In this document: one piece after another, positions 8,347-17,601 of the stretch
Layout: each line of letters starts with the position of its first letter
How positions within the stretch are numbered: position 1 is the first letter of the stretch
DNA from: Ensifer adhaerens
GTDB lineage: Bacteria; Pseudomonadota; Alphaproteobacteria; Rhizobiales; Rhizobiaceae
NCBI GenBank assembly: GCA_900215285.1
Contig: OCMG01000003.1
Location: 776,001 to 840,000 of the forward strand
DNA: 64,000 nucleotides
Reading direction: 5' to 3'
Made by a program: the position numbers and the translations under genes
The notes under the pieces: generated by a model
Database searches by the model: none
Told to the model about the DNA's origin: nothing
Seen by the model: only the letters and a program-made list of their open reading frames with translations

Positions 8347-9294
8347 ATGACACGATTTGACGTAAGCGCGGTCGGCTTTGCGGTTCTGGATATCCTGGGC
8401 CGCCCGGTGACGCGGATCCCCGAGGGCGGACGTGCGGATTTCATCGAGGAAATCCGCATGACGGTCGCTGGCACCGCAGCCGCCACCGCGATGGACTGCG
8501 CCATCCTCGGCCTGAAAACCCGTATGGTGACGACCGTCGGCGATGATGACATGGGCGATTTCCTGATCGCCAAGATGCAGCGCTATGGCATGAACACCGA
8601 TCTCGTGCGGCGCGACACAACCGTGCAGACCTCGTCCACCATTCTGCCGGTCCGCCCCAACGGCGAGCGTCCGGCGCTGCATGTGCCGGGGTCGGCCACG
8701 ACCTTCAAGGTGCATGACGAGGATCTGGAGGGGGCGCTCGACGCTCCGATCGTCCATGTCGGCGGGACCGGACTACTGAAATCCTTCGACGGCGATCCGT
8801 CCATTGCCTTCATGCGCAAAGCCAAGGAGATGGGCCGAACGACCACATTCGACCTCATCCAGGCGAATCCGCATACGGTCGAGTTGGTGAAGCCACTTCT
8901 GCCCTATATCGACTATTTCGTGCCCTCCATCGAAGAAGCGGCGGAAATGGCGGGCACCGAAAAGCCGGCTGATGTGGCGCGCTTCTTCAAGGAACGCGGC
9001 GTCAAGAATGCCGTGCTGACGCTCGGCGGCGCCGGCGTTTATGTGTCGCCGGAACATGGCGATGCCTTCACGCTGCCGGCGCATGACATTCAGGTGGTCG
9101 ATACGACCGGCTGCGGCGACAGTTTTACTGCCGGCATCATTGTCGGCCTTTCCAAGGGCTGGGATTTGCGCACCAGCGCACGCTTCGCCACTGCCGTCGC
9201 CGCCAAGGTCGCCATGGGCCTCGGCTCGGACGGCAAGCTTCAATCTTTCGACGACACATACGCGGCCATGAACACGCTGCCGCTCAAGGGCTGA
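8347..9294 (+). CDS. PfkB family carbohydrate kinase
   Basis: Predicted 315-residue ribokinase-family kinase. The N-terminal signature begins VSAVGFAVLDILGR, a GTAAATAMDCAILGL segment forms the substrate/lid region, and the C-terminal ATP/anion-hole motif DTTGCGDSF carries the catalytic base Asp258. ATG 8347 is preferred to ATG 8341 because TAGGA at 8335-8339 would be only one base from the latter but seven from the former. Cytoplasmic; it would phosphorylate the imported sugar or the ketose made by an SDR, feeding the aldolase encoded upstream. Adenosine/ribose/ketohexose kinases share the fold, so substrate is open. Confidence 0.88.
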   Translation: MTRFDVSAVGFAVLDILGRPVTRIPEGGRADFIEEIRMTVAGTAAATAMDCAILGLKTRMVTTVGDDDMGDFLIAKMQRYGMNTDLVRRDTTVQTSSTILPVRPNGERPALHVPGSATTFKVHDEDLEGALDAPIVHVGGTGLLKSFDGDPSIAFMRKAKEMGRTTTFDLIQANPHTVELVKPLLPYIDYFVPSIEEAAEMAGTEKPADVARFFKERGVKNAVLTLGGAGVYVSPEHGDAFTLPAHDIQVVDTTGCGDSFTAGIIVGLSKGWDLRTSARFATAVAAKVAMGLGSDGKLQSFDDTYAAMNTLPLKG

Positions 9295-9304
9295 GGAGAT
9301 CACG

Positions 9305-10063
9305 ATGGGACAACTCGACAACAAGGTCGCTCTGATAACGGGCGCCAGCCGCGGCATTGGCGCTGCACTTGCGGTGGGGCTTGCAAAACACGGCGCCGAT
9401 ATCGCGATTTGCGATCTCGCCCGCCAGGCCGATGCATTGGCCGACGTGAAGAGGCAGGTGGAGGCCGAAGGTCGCCGCTGCTTTGCCCATCATGTCGATG
9501 TGTCGAACATAGCTGAGGTAGAAAGCGCGGTCGCCGACATCACCGCGGAGACAGGAGGCATCGACATACTTGTCAACAATGCCGGTATCCTGAAGCCGTC
9601 GCTTTTGGAAGAACGGCCGGAAGCCGACTGGGACGCGCATTTCAACGTGAATGCCAAGGGCGTCTACCTCATGACCAACGCCGTCCTGCCGCAGATGCGT
9701 GCGCGTAAGAATGGTCGCATCATCAACATCGCCTCCATCGCGGGGCGGCAGGGCGTCGCCACGCAAGGCCATTATGCCGCGACCAAGGCGACCGCCATCA
9801 CGCTGACGCGGGTCTATGCGCAGGAAGTCGGCATGGACGGGATTACCGTCAACGCGATCTGCCCCGGCATTATTCTCACCGAGATGGGCAAGAACAATCT
9901 CGGCTCTGACGAGGCGATCCGTCACTGGCAGGATGTCGCCGCGTTGAAACGGCTCGGCTATCCCGATGACATCGTCGGCCCGACTGTCTTCTTCGCCTCC
10001 GACCTCTCCGCTTTCGTCACGGGACAGGCGCTGAATGTCTGCGGTGGGATTTATTTCCACTAG
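9305..10063 (+). CDS. Short-chain dehydrogenase/reductase
   Basis: Predicted 252-residue classical SDR. Motifs are TGASRGIG (about 13-20), NNAG near 93, catalytic Ser in NIASIAG near 143 and Tyr/Lys in HYAATKA near 156-160, followed by the ICPGII segment and a C-terminal ALNVCGGIYF. It starts ten bases after the kinase stop with GAGGAG upstream, so it belongs to the same transcript. The sequence differs clearly from the SDR at 2260, so the pathway seems to have two oxidoreductase steps. Confidence 0.9.
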   Translation: MGQLDNKVALITGASRGIGAALAVGLAKHGADIAICDLARQADALADVKRQVEAEGRRCFAHHVDVSNIAEVESAVADITAETGGIDILVNNAGILKPSLLEERPEADWDAHFNVNAKGVYLMTNAVLPQMRARKNGRIINIASIAGRQGVATQGHYAATKATAITLTRVYAQEVGMDGITVNAICPGIILTEMGKNNLGSDEAIRHWQDVAALKRLGYPDDIVGPTVFFASDLSAFVTGQALNVCGGIYFH

Positions 10064-10085
10064 GCGGGCCTGATCCGCGACCGTT

Positions 10086-10109
10086 CAACGGCGCTCATAT
10101 GTGCCGTTG
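10086..10109 (+). terminator. Possible terminator hairpin
   Basis: A 7-base-pair perfect stem (CAACGGC / GCCGTTG) with a 10-base loop, 23 bases after the SDR stop. There is no following T run, so termination would have to be weak or Rho-assisted. The remaining 160 bases before the aldehyde dehydrogenase show no gene; the start there has GGGAGG upstream. Confidence 0.35.
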
Positions 10110-10269
10110 AGGCCCATAATCACTCTTGGATTGGATCACGAACCAGGCTGCCACCAAAGGTGGGAGCGGGCGGTCTTGTTGCGCATGCAGATGCCGCAAT
10201 GCTGCTGCGCGAGGACACTGCCCGACATCGGGATAACACTTACCGAACAATCGAAACCGGGAGGTTCGA

Positions 10270-11691
10270 ATGCAAAAGCTCGATCAATTCTTCATCGATG
10301 GCCGCTGGGTCAAGGCGCAGGGAGAGGGACGCCATCCCGTCGTCGATCCGGCGACAGAGGAAGTCATCGGTCATATCGCGATGGCAAACGCCGAGGATGT
10401 GAATGCTGCCGTTGCTGCCGCGCGCGCAGCATTCGACGAGTGGCAGATGACGCCGAAGTCGGAGCGCCTGGCTCTCCTGCGCCGCCTGCTGGAACTCTAT
10501 AACGCACATTACGAGGAAGTCGCGGAACTGATGACGCGGGAAATGGGCACGCCCCTTCATTTCTCACGCTCCGCCCAGGCCTGGGTCGGAACGGCGCATC
10601 TCGAAGCGGCCATCGACGCGCTCGACAAGCTCGAAACAGAGGAGCTGCGCGGCAACACGCTGATTTCGCGCGAACCCGTTGGGGTCTGCGCACTCATCAC
10701 GCCGTGGAACTGGCCGATGAACCAGCTGGTGGTCAAGGCGGCTCCCGCGCTGGCCGCCGGTTGCACCGTTATTGCCAAGCCTTCGGAGTTCTCGCCGCTC
10801 TCGTCCATTCTCTTTGCCGAACTGGTTGAGGAGGCCGGCTTCCCGGCTGGGGTCTATAATCACATCACCGGCTTCGGTTCGGAAGCGGGCGAACTGCTCT
10901 CTCGCCATCCGGACGTGGATATGGTGTCTATCACCGGATCCACCCGCGCCGGCATTGCCGTCGCACGCGCCGCCGCAGATACCGTCAAGCGAGTCACGCA
11001 GGAGCTTGGCGGCAAGTCCGCCAACATCATCCTGCGCGATGCCGATCTCGAAAAGTCGGTCAAGGCCGGCGTCGAGGCCTGCTATGTCAATTGCGGACAG
11101 GCCTGCCGGGCACCGGCGCGGATGCTGGTGCCGTCCGAGCGGATGGAAGAGGCCAAGGCTTATGCCCGCGAGGCAGCCGAGTCTCACAGCGTTGGCAACC
11201 CGATGGGGAATTTTTCGCTGGGACCGGTGGTCAACAAGGCGCAGTTCGATCGAATCCAGATGCTTATTCAAGCGGGCATCGACGAAGGGGCGACACTTGT
11301 GACCGGCGGTGTGGGACGTCCCGACGGGCTGTCTCATGGCTATTACGTCAAGCCGACCGTGTTTGCCGATGTGAAGCCGGGGATGACCATCGAGCGCGAG
11401 GAAATCTTTGGCCCCGTGATCGCGCTGATCGGTTACGAGACCGAAGACGAGGCCGTCGCAATTGCGAACGATACGGTCTACGGGCTATCCGGGTACATCC
11501 AGACCGCCGATATCGAAAAGGCCCGCAAGATCGCCCGCCGCCTGCGCGTGGGTTCTATCTGGATCAACGGTGCCGATTGGGATGCGCGCATGCCTTTCGG
11601 CGGCTACAAGCAGTCCGGTAATGGCCGCGAGCACGGCGAATGGGGTCTGCACGATTATCTGGAAATCAAGTCGACGGCCGGCTGGGCATAA
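10270..11691 (+). CDS. NAD(P)-dependent aldehyde dehydrogenase
   Basis: Predicted 473-residue ALDH of usual length. Visible motifs are the cofactor segment LITPWNWP near 141-148, GSTRAG near 222, the general base Glu245 in QELGGKSAN, and the catalytic Cys279 in NCGQACRAPAR. FGPVIALI and PFGGYKQSGNGRE are near the C-terminus. Cytoplasmic. It follows the kinase/aldolase cluster on the same strand after a 206-base gap and is closed by a strong terminator, so it is the last gene of this group. It would oxidise the aldehyde released by the aldolase (inference); preference for NAD or NADP is not decided. Confidence 0.93.
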   Translation: MQKLDQFFIDGRWVKAQGEGRHPVVDPATEEVIGHIAMANAEDVNAAVAAARAAFDEWQMTPKSERLALLRRLLELYNAHYEEVAELMTREMGTPLHFSRSAQAWVGTAHLEAAIDALDKLETEELRGNTLISREPVGVCALITPWNWPMNQLVVKAAPALAAGCTVIAKPSEFSPLSSILFAELVEEAGFPAGVYNHITGFGSEAGELLSRHPDVDMVSITGSTRAGIAVARAAADTVKRVTQELGGKSANIILRDADLEKSVKAGVEACYVNCGQACRAPARMLVPSERMEEAKAYAREAAESHSVGNPMGNFSLGPVVNKAQFDRIQMLIQAGIDEGATLVTGGVGRPDGLSHGYYVKPTVFADVKPGMTIEREEIFGPVIALIGYETEDEAVAIANDTVYGLSGYIQTADIEKARKIARRLRVGSIWINGADWDARMPFGGYKQSGNGREHGEWGLHDYLEIKSTAGWA

Positions 11692-11723
11692 GCACCCGGG
11701 GCCGCACAGCCTGGACATCAAAG

Positions 11724-11758
11724 AACCCGCCATGCCCGGCATGGCGGGTTTCTCTTTT
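11724..11758 (+). terminator. Rho-independent terminator between convergent genes
   Basis: A perfect 12-base-pair stem (AACCCGCCATGC, loop CCG, complement to 11750) followed by TCTCTTTT. It lies between the aldehyde dehydrogenase stop (11691) and the stop of the convergent GMC gene (11775) and could act in both directions, since the reverse strand reads GGGTTCTTTG after the stem. Confidence 0.85.
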
Positions 11759-11774
11759 CCTATTCAGCTTCGAT

Positions 11775-13484
11775 TCAGGCCGCCAGAGACGGGTTGCCGG
11801 CCCTGGCGCGGGCCTTGATCAGATCGGCTGCCTTTTCGGCCACGGCAACAGTTGGAGCAAACGTGTTGCCGGAGATGACCGCCGGCATGACGGAGGCGTC
11901 GACGATGGCCAGGTTTTCCAGCCCGTGCACCAGAAGCGTTGCCGGCGACACGACAGCCATGGGATCTGTCCCCATCTTGCAGGTGCTGGTCGGATGATAC
12001 ATCGTCATGCAGTTCTGCCGGATATAGGCAGCGATGTCGTCATCAGTCTCCACATGCGGGCCGGGCGCGACCTCCTCGCCGCGATGTCCATCAAACGGCT
12101 TCTGGTCGGCGATCTTGCGCATGATCTTCATGCCGCGCACGAGGATTTCCATGTCGTAGGGATCGTCGAAGAAATTCGGCGCGATCAGCGGTGCCTCATA
12201 GGCGCTGGCGCTTTTCAATCCGACATGGCCGATGCTCTTCGGCCTTAGCAGGCAGGCATGCATCGCCCAGCCATGGCCCCAGAAACTGTCGGCGGCCTGC
12301 GCCGAGGCCATGGTCGTGCAGAAGAAGAGCTGCAGATCCGGCCGGTCGACATCCGGCCCGGACTTGACGAAGCCGCCGGCCTCGCCAGTATTCGAAGTGA
12401 ACATGCCACGGCGCGCGGAAAACCATTTCAGCACATGCATCGCGTTCGTATGCATCGTTCCCCAAGAAATACCATAGGTCTTGTTGGTGAGCGCGCGCTG
12501 CTTCGTCCAGGTGTCGATGTGATCCTGGAGGTTGCGGCCGACGCCGGCGAGCTCGTGCTTGACCTCGATCCCCTGCGCCGTCAGTTCGCGCGGCGACCCG
12601 ATGCCTGAGAGCATGAGAAGCTGCGGCGAAATGAATGCTCCGGTGGCCAGCACGACTTCACGGCGGGCGCGGATCTGCTTCGTCTCCCCATGGACGTCAT
12701 AGGACACCCCCAGCGCGCGTTTGCCTTCCATGATAATACCGAGCGCACGCGCCTCGGTGATGATCTTGAGATTGGGTCGCGACATGGCGGGGCCGGCATA
12801 GCTGCTTTCCGCGCCCCAACGCTCGCCGTCCTTCTGCGTCAACCAATGGTAACCGATGCCTTCCTGATCCTCGCCGTTGAAATCGGCGTTGAGCTTGTAG
12901 CCGGCTTGCACGGCGGCATCGAAATACGTCTGGCACATGCTATTGGGGGAACGTGGCGGGGATACGCTGACCGGGCCACCGCGCCCGTGATAGCGCATGT
13001 CGATCTGGTCGCGGACGGACTTGCCGCCGAGGGTGAAGTTTCGCGTGGCGTCGGGGTTGTCCGCCAGCACGAAATTTTCGGACTTCTTGAAATAGGGAAG
13101 AAGATCGTCATAGCCCCAGCCGGGATTGCCCAGATCGCGCCAGTCGTCATAGTCCTGCCTCTGACCGCGAATGTAGATCATGCCGTTGACCATGGAGCTG
13201 CCGCCGAGCGCCTTGCCGCGCGGCAGGATCATCCTTGTGTTCCCGAGCCCGCGCGAGGGTTCGGCTTCGAAGAGATACATCATCTTCGTGCCGCCCAGAA
13301 AAGCGAGGTTGGGCATCATGAAGGTGACCATGCCGAGCGGCATGCGGACGATCTGGCGCTTGTTGTTGCCGGCAGTTCCAAACTCCAGCAGAGCGACCTT
13401 CACATTCGGGTCTTCCGTCAGCCGGTTTGCCACGACGCAGCCCGCGACTCCGCCGCCGACGATGACGTAATCGAATTCATCCAT
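11775..13484 (-). CDS. GMC family FAD-dependent oxidoreductase (choline dehydrogenase-like)
   Basis: Predicted 569-residue flavoenzyme. The FAD Rossmann motif VGGGVAGCVVANRL begins at about residue 8, the GMC signature 1 (RGKALGGSSMVNGMIYIRG) follows near 85, and signature 2 (TGAFISPQLLMLSGIG) is near 270. The catalytic His is expected in MYHPTSTCKMG near 505. ATG 13484 is used because GGGAGGAGC lies upstream; the in-frame ATG at 13505 overlaps this site. No signal peptide is apparent, so it acts in the cytoplasm or on the inner face of the membrane. It is downstream of the dehydratase in a two-gene unit and probably oxidises an alcohol group of the same compound class. Confidence 0.9.
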   Translation of the reverse strand: MDEFDYVIVGGGVAGCVVANRLTEDPNVKVALLEFGTAGNNKRQIVRMPLGMVTFMMPNLAFLGGTKMMYLFEAEPSRGLGNTRMILPRGKALGGSSMVNGMIYIRGQRQDYDDWRDLGNPGWGYDDLLPYFKKSENFVLADNPDATRNFTLGGKSVRDQIDMRYHGRGGPVSVSPPRSPNSMCQTYFDAAVQAGYKLNADFNGEDQEGIGYHWLTQKDGERWGAESSYAGPAMSRPNLKIITEARALGIIMEGKRALGVSYDVHGETKQIRARREVVLATGAFISPQLLMLSGIGSPRELTAQGIEVKHELAGVGRNLQDHIDTWTKQRALTNKTYGISWGTMHTNAMHVLKWFSARRGMFTSNTGEAGGFVKSGPDVDRPDLQLFFCTTMASAQAADSFWGHGWAMHACLLRPKSIGHVGLKSASAYEAPLIAPNFFDDPYDMEILVRGMKIMRKIADQKPFDGHRGEEVAPGPHVETDDDIAAYIRQNCMTMYHPTSTCKMGTDPMAVVSPATLLVHGLENLAIVDASVMPAVISGNTFAPTVAVAEKAADLIKARARAGNPSLAA

Positions 13485-13508
13485 GATCCTTGCTCCTCCC
13501 TGCATATC

Positions 13509-14627
13509 CTATAGCCGGATTGTTGCCGATTGAATGGCAGACATGTTCAATTCAATTCCCAAGCCCGGCCCGTCAGGCACGCGCACGACCCCGTTCGCAA
13601 CCTCGAAGGGGACCTTCAGCACATCACCGCGCAAAGGCACGGGCGCCTCGTCGCGCAGCATGATCGAAAAGTTTGGCCTGCTCGCAGCCAGATGGAGCGC
13701 CGCGGCAAAGCCGATATCCGAACCGTAATGATGCGGCGAGAAGGGTATGCCGCGCTCTGCCGCCGCCTCGCACATGCGCGTTGCCGTGGTCATGCCGCCA
13801 GAGCGGCAGGGGTCGGGCATGACGAACTGAACTGCATCCTCTGCCGTGAAGTCCCGGTGATCCGAAAGGCGAAAGGCATTTTCGCCCCAGGCAAGCGGGA
13901 TTTTCGGAAATTCCCGGCGAAGCGCGAGATAGCCTTCAATATCATCGGAAAGCAGCGGCTCCTCGAGCCAGAAAAGGTCCAGTGCTTCCAACTCCCGCAT
14001 GACGCGTCGCGCCCGTGGCAGGTCGAAGGCCTGGTTGGCATCGATCATCATGCCGAAATCGGAGCCCACGGCCTCCCGCATCGCCTTCGCTTTCCGGATA
14101 TCGACGGCATCGTCGAAGCCGATCCGCATCTTCGCATGCGTGTAGCCTCGTGCCTTCATGTCCAGGGCGCCGGCGCCCGGGTCGACCGCATTGAAGCCCA
14201 CGGCATAGCAGGCAATCTCTTCGCGGTAGCGCCCGCCGAGCAGTTGCCAGATCGGCACGCCGTAAAACTTGCCGGCAATGTCCCAGAGCGCAATGTCTAC
14301 GCCGGAAATCGCCTGCGCGATGGCGCCTTCGGCCCACATGCGGGTAAAGGCGCGGGTCGCATTGACCATCTTGTCGTGAAGGCGGCCGACATCGAGCGGA
14401 TTTTCGCCCATCAGCAGCGTGGCCAATCCATCTTCTATCGTCGCGCGCCGCTCATGCACGCACCAGGGCGGGAAGTTGACGGAGGTTTCGCCGATCCCGG
14501 TGATGCCTGCGTCCGTTTCAACGAACACGAGACCGAAGTTGCGATGCGTCAGGCTTCCGCAAGAGAGCGGAATAGGTGTCGGCAGCGCGTAGCCGCAGAG
14601 AACGAAGCGGATTTGCGTAATCTTCAA
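13509..14627 (-). CDS. Mandelate racemase/muconate lactonizing enzyme family (sugar-acid dehydratase-like)
   Basis: Predicted 372-residue enolase-superfamily enzyme. The barrel shows KMR in HAKMRIG (where many relatives have KxK), metal ligands Asp in IDANQAF, Glu in WLEEPL and Glu in WGENAF, then PDPCRSGG and a His in PHHYGSDIG that can act as base. This pattern is typical of acid-sugar dehydratases. The start is a TTG at 14627: GGGAGGA is six bases upstream, while the ATG codons further out overlap that site. It precedes the GMC gene with a 24-base gap and is divergent from the cupin operon. Substrate is likely an aldonate-type acid, but this is inference. Confidence 0.88.
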   Translation of the reverse strand: MKITQIRFVLCGYALPTPIPLSCGSLTHRNFGLVFVETDAGITGIGETSVNFPPWCVHERRATIEDGLATLLMGENPLDVGRLHDKMVNATRAFTRMWAEGAIAQAISGVDIALWDIAGKFYGVPIWQLLGGRYREEIACYAVGFNAVDPGAGALDMKARGYTHAKMRIGFDDAVDIRKAKAMREAVGSDFGMMIDANQAFDLPRARRVMRELEALDLFWLEEPLLSDDIEGYLALRREFPKIPLAWGENAFRLSDHRDFTAEDAVQFVMPDPCRSGGMTTATRMCEAAAERGIPFSPHHYGSDIGFAAALHLAASRPNFSIMLRDEAPVPLRGDVLKVPFEVANGVVRVPDGPGLGIELNMSAIQSATIRL

Positions 14628-14703
14628 CGAATTTCCTCCCATCACCTGCGAATGCTCGGCTGCGAGACCGTGTTGACAAGTGAGCAGATATATACCTATC
14701 TTA

Positions 14704-14714
14704 TGGTCATACCA
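14704..14714. promoter_or_regulatory. GntR/FadR-type operator in divergent promoter
   Basis: TGGTCATACCA is a perfect inverted repeat with a 3-base centre. It lies between the divergent dehydratase (start 14627) and cupin (start 14792) genes and matches the TNGTNNNACNA pattern of FadR-subfamily regulators. The bisC-like operon on the right ends with such a regulator. Similar sites occur at 2092 and 2120. Confidence 0.55.
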
Positions 14715-14791
14715 GTTGTCCAGATGGCATGCCCGATTTTTGGGAGAGCTTTGAACAACGAGGGCAAGCGATCATCAGGAGGAGATCACCC

Positions 14792-15238
14792 ATGAACGAC
14801 ATGTCGAGCGCGAAGACCGTTACCATCGGACCGCAGGAAATTCTGGACGGCGCGCCGATGCAGCAGGAGCATGGCGGTGTGCGCGACCTCAAGCTCGTCT
14901 ATCCGGAAACGGGGCTCGATGCCCGCACGCTCTGCATGGGGCTGGTCGAGATCGATCCAGGCCATAGCTCGCCGATGCACCGCCACAACTGCGAGGAAGT
15001 CTATTACGTGCTGCAGGGCAAGGGCGAGTTGGAACTGGAAGGCAAGCGGTATCCGCTCATCGCCGGCGGCTGCTCGCTGCAGCGTCCCAACGATATTCAT
15101 CGTGTTCACAATACCGGCCAGGAAACCCTGCGGCTTCTGGTGATCGCCGGCATCATGCTCGTACCGCTCTGGCCCAAATGGCCGACCGAAACGCCTTACG
15201 AGGTTTTCGAAGGCTCGACGAAAAACGCGGCGGCTTGA
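14792..15238 (+). CDS. Cupin domain protein
   Basis: Predicted 148-residue single-domain cupin. The metal-binding motif 1 is visible as HRHNCEEVYYVLQGKGELE (two His and a Glu) and motif 2 as LQRPNDIHRVHNTG (His). AGGAGGAG at 14777-14784 fixes the ATG at 14792. It is the first gene of the rightward unit and is separated from the molybdoenzyme by 23 bases. Members of this family include isomerases, lyases and simple binding proteins; with a dehydratase and oxidoreductases divergently encoded, an isomerase or lactonase-like role on a sugar acid is conceivable but unproven. Confidence 0.83.
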   Translation: MNDMSSAKTVTIGPQEILDGAPMQQEHGGVRDLKLVYPETGLDARTLCMGLVEIDPGHSSPMHRHNCEEVYYVLQGKGELELEGKRYPLIAGGCSLQRPNDIHRVHNTGQETLRLLVIAGIMLVPLWPKWPTETPYEVFEGSTKNAAA

Positions 15239-15261
15239 GCCTCAGGGCGGCGGAGGCTTTC

Positions 15262-17601
15262 ATGTCGGGACTGTCGGCAACCCATTGGGGGTTTGCGGAC
15301 GTGGAGGTTCGCGCGGGCAAGATAGTCCGCGCCGAGCCTTTTCAGCGTGACGAAAACCCGTCGCCCTTGCTCCAAGGGCTGCCGGACGCCGTTCATGCGC
15401 CGACACGTGTTCTCTCTCCTGCCATTCGCGAAGGCTGGCTTGCAGGAGATCGGCAGCGCCGCGGGCGGGATCGTTTTGTCGAGGTAGACTGGCCGACGGC
15501 CTATGACCACATCGAGCGCAAGTTGCGCACGACGCTGGATGAGGCGGGCAACGAGGCCATCTTTGCGGGCTCCTACGGCTGGGGCTCGGCCGGCCGCTTC
15601 CACCATGCCGCCACGCATCTGAAACGGTTTCTGAATACCATTGGCGGCTTCGTCGATCAGAAGCAGACCTATTCCTTTGCTGCGGGGCAGATCATCTGCC
15701 CGCATGTTGTCGGCGATAACCGCATTCTTTTTGGCGGCGAGACGACGACCTGGCCGGCCATTCTCGACAATGCGCGTATCATCGTCTTTTTCGGTGGCAT
15801 CAATATCTCGAATGCGCAAATCGCAGCCGGCGGGCTTGGAAACCACGCCACCCTTGGCTGGCTGAACAAGGCCGCAGAGCGGGGGATCGAGATTGTCTGC
15901 ATCAGCCCACGGCGCGATGACGATCCGCGCCTGCCGCCTCATCGCTGGTTGCCGATCCGGCCGGGCAGCGACACGGCTCTCATGTTGGCGCTGGCTTACG
16001 AAATCGTCCGCATGGGCCGGGTCGATCGCGCCTTTCTCGCCTCGCACGCGACGGGCTACGACCGGTTCGAACCTTACCTGCTCGGCGCGGAAGACGGGCG
16101 TCCTAAGAATGCGGCCTGGGCCGCCGAACTGACCGGAATTCCCGAAGACACAATCCTTGAACTTGCGACGAAGCTCGCTGGCCTGCCGAGCTTTCTCACT
16201 GCGGCCTGGGCCTTGCAGCGACAGGAAAACGGGGAGCAGCCACTCTGGATGCTGATCGTGCTTTCCGCCATGCTGGGCGAGTTCGGCAAGCCGGGCAGGG
16301 GCGTGTCCTTCGGCTACGGCTCCATCGGCAATCGCGGCGATCCGCGGCCCATCGTGTCCTCGCCCGGCTTTTCCGCCGGACGCAATCCGCTCGGCCGCTT
16401 CATACCGGTAGCCCGCGTCGCCGACATGCTGCTCGGTCCTGGCGAGACCGTTCTCTTCGACGGGCAGAAGATTGTTTACCCGAAGATCGACGTCGTCTGG
16501 TGGGCGGGCGGCAATCCTTTTCATCATCATCAGGACCTGAACAGGCTCGTCGCCGCATTTCAGCAGCCTGGAACGGTGATCGTCAACGAAATCTGGTGGA
16601 CGGCGACGGCGCGACATGCCGATATCGTGTTGCCTGCAACGTCTGCCTTCGAACGAAACGACCTGTCCGGCTCGCCGACCGACCGCTTTACCGCCGGCAT
16701 GCGAAAACAGATCGAGCCGCTCGGGCTGGCACGCAGCGAATTTGATATCTTTTCTGGCCTCGCCGAACGCTTCGGCACGCTTTCAGCTTACGCCGAGGGC
16801 CTGGACGAGATGGGCTGGCTCAGACGCATTTACGAAGAGTTCCGAGCCCGTGCAGCCGATGTCGGAGCGGAATTGCCAAGCTTTGACGCCTTCTGGGAGG
16901 CTGGTTATACCGAGCTGCCGATGCCGAATAGAGCGTACACCTTGTTTGAGGATTTTCATCGCGACCCGGCTGGGCACCCGCTGAAGACGCCGTCCGGCAA
17001 GATCGAAATCTGGTCATCAATCATTGCAGCTTCGCCCCATAAGGACATAGCCCCGCATCCTTTCTGGGCACCGCCTGTCGAGTGGCTGGGATGTGCGGCG
17101 GATGGCGAACTGCACATGATTTCGCCACAGCCGGCGACGCGGCTCCATTCCCAGCTTGACGGCGTCGGCGTCAGTCTCGAAAGCAAGATAGAGGGCCGGG
17201 AACCCATCCTGATCAATCCCGGGGACGCCGAGGCTCGGAGCATCGTTGACGGAGACTGCGTTCGGGTCTGGAATGATCGTGGACAGTGCCTGGCTGCAGC
17301 CAGGCTGTCCGAAGCGATCATGGCGGGTGTCGTTGCGCTTGCAACAGGTGCGTGGTTTTCGCCCGGCAAGGATGGCGAGCGGCAAACTCTCGAGCGAAAC
17401 GGAAACCCGAACGTGCTCACCGGAAACCGCCCGTCGAGCTCCTTATCACAAGCACCCGCCCAGCAATCGGTGCTTGTGCGAATCGAAAAATACGCTGGTG
17501 CCGATCCTGCTGACGACCCTGCAACATTGCCACAGGGTGTCGGAAGCAGTATTCATTCCGCTACGTCAAGGGGACGTCAGCATAATCTGGAATCAGAATG
17601 A
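15262..17601 (+). CDS. Molybdopterin oxidoreductase, biotin sulfoxide/TMAO reductase-like
   Basis: Predicted 779-residue DMSO-reductase-family enzyme carrying bis-MGD. The N-terminal THWGFADVEV, the segment GSYGWGSAGRFHH with Ser109 at the expected molybdenum-ligand position, and a cofactor-binding C-terminal domain (MISPQPATRLHSQL, then GNPNVLTGNRPSS) all match BisC/TorA/DorA enzymes. No twin-arginine signal or iron-sulfur cysteine cluster is present, pointing to a cytoplasmic BisC-like enzyme. ATG 15262 follows GGAGG at 15252-15256 and avoids overlap with the cupin. Near the C-terminus the usual T-S-x-L-A-Q-G is altered (SSSLSQAPAQQS). The substrate may be an S- or N-oxide, for example methionine sulfoxide. 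Confidence 0.88.
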   Translation: MSGLSATHWGFADVEVRAGKIVRAEPFQRDENPSPLLQGLPDAVHAPTRVLSPAIREGWLAGDRQRRGRDRFVEVDWPTAYDHIERKLRTTLDEAGNEAIFAGSYGWGSAGRFHHAATHLKRFLNTIGGFVDQKQTYSFAAGQIICPHVVGDNRILFGGETTTWPAILDNARIIVFFGGINISNAQIAAGGLGNHATLGWLNKAAERGIEIVCISPRRDDDPRLPPHRWLPIRPGSDTALMLALAYEIVRMGRVDRAFLASHATGYDRFEPYLLGAEDGRPKNAAWAAELTGIPEDTILELATKLAGLPSFLTAAWALQRQENGEQPLWMLIVLSAMLGEFGKPGRGVSFGYGSIGNRGDPRPIVSSPGFSAGRNPLGRFIPVARVADMLLGPGETVLFDGQKIVYPKIDVVWWAGGNPFHHHQDLNRLVAAFQQPGTVIVNEIWWTATARHADIVLPATSAFERNDLSGSPTDRFTAGMRKQIEPLGLARSEFDIFSGLAERFGTLSAYAEGLDEMGWLRRIYEEFRARAADVGAELPSFDAFWEAGYTELPMPNRAYTLFEDFHRDPAGHPLKTPSGKIEIWSSIIAASPHKDIAPHPFWAPPVEWLGCAADGELHMISPQPATRLHSQLDGVGVSLESKIEGREPILINPGDAEARSIVDGDCVRVWNDRGQCLAAARLSEAIMAGVVALATGAWFSPGKDGERQTLERNGNPNVLTGNRPSSSLSQAPAQQSVLVRIEKYAGADPADDPATLPQGVGSSIHSATSRGRQHNLESE

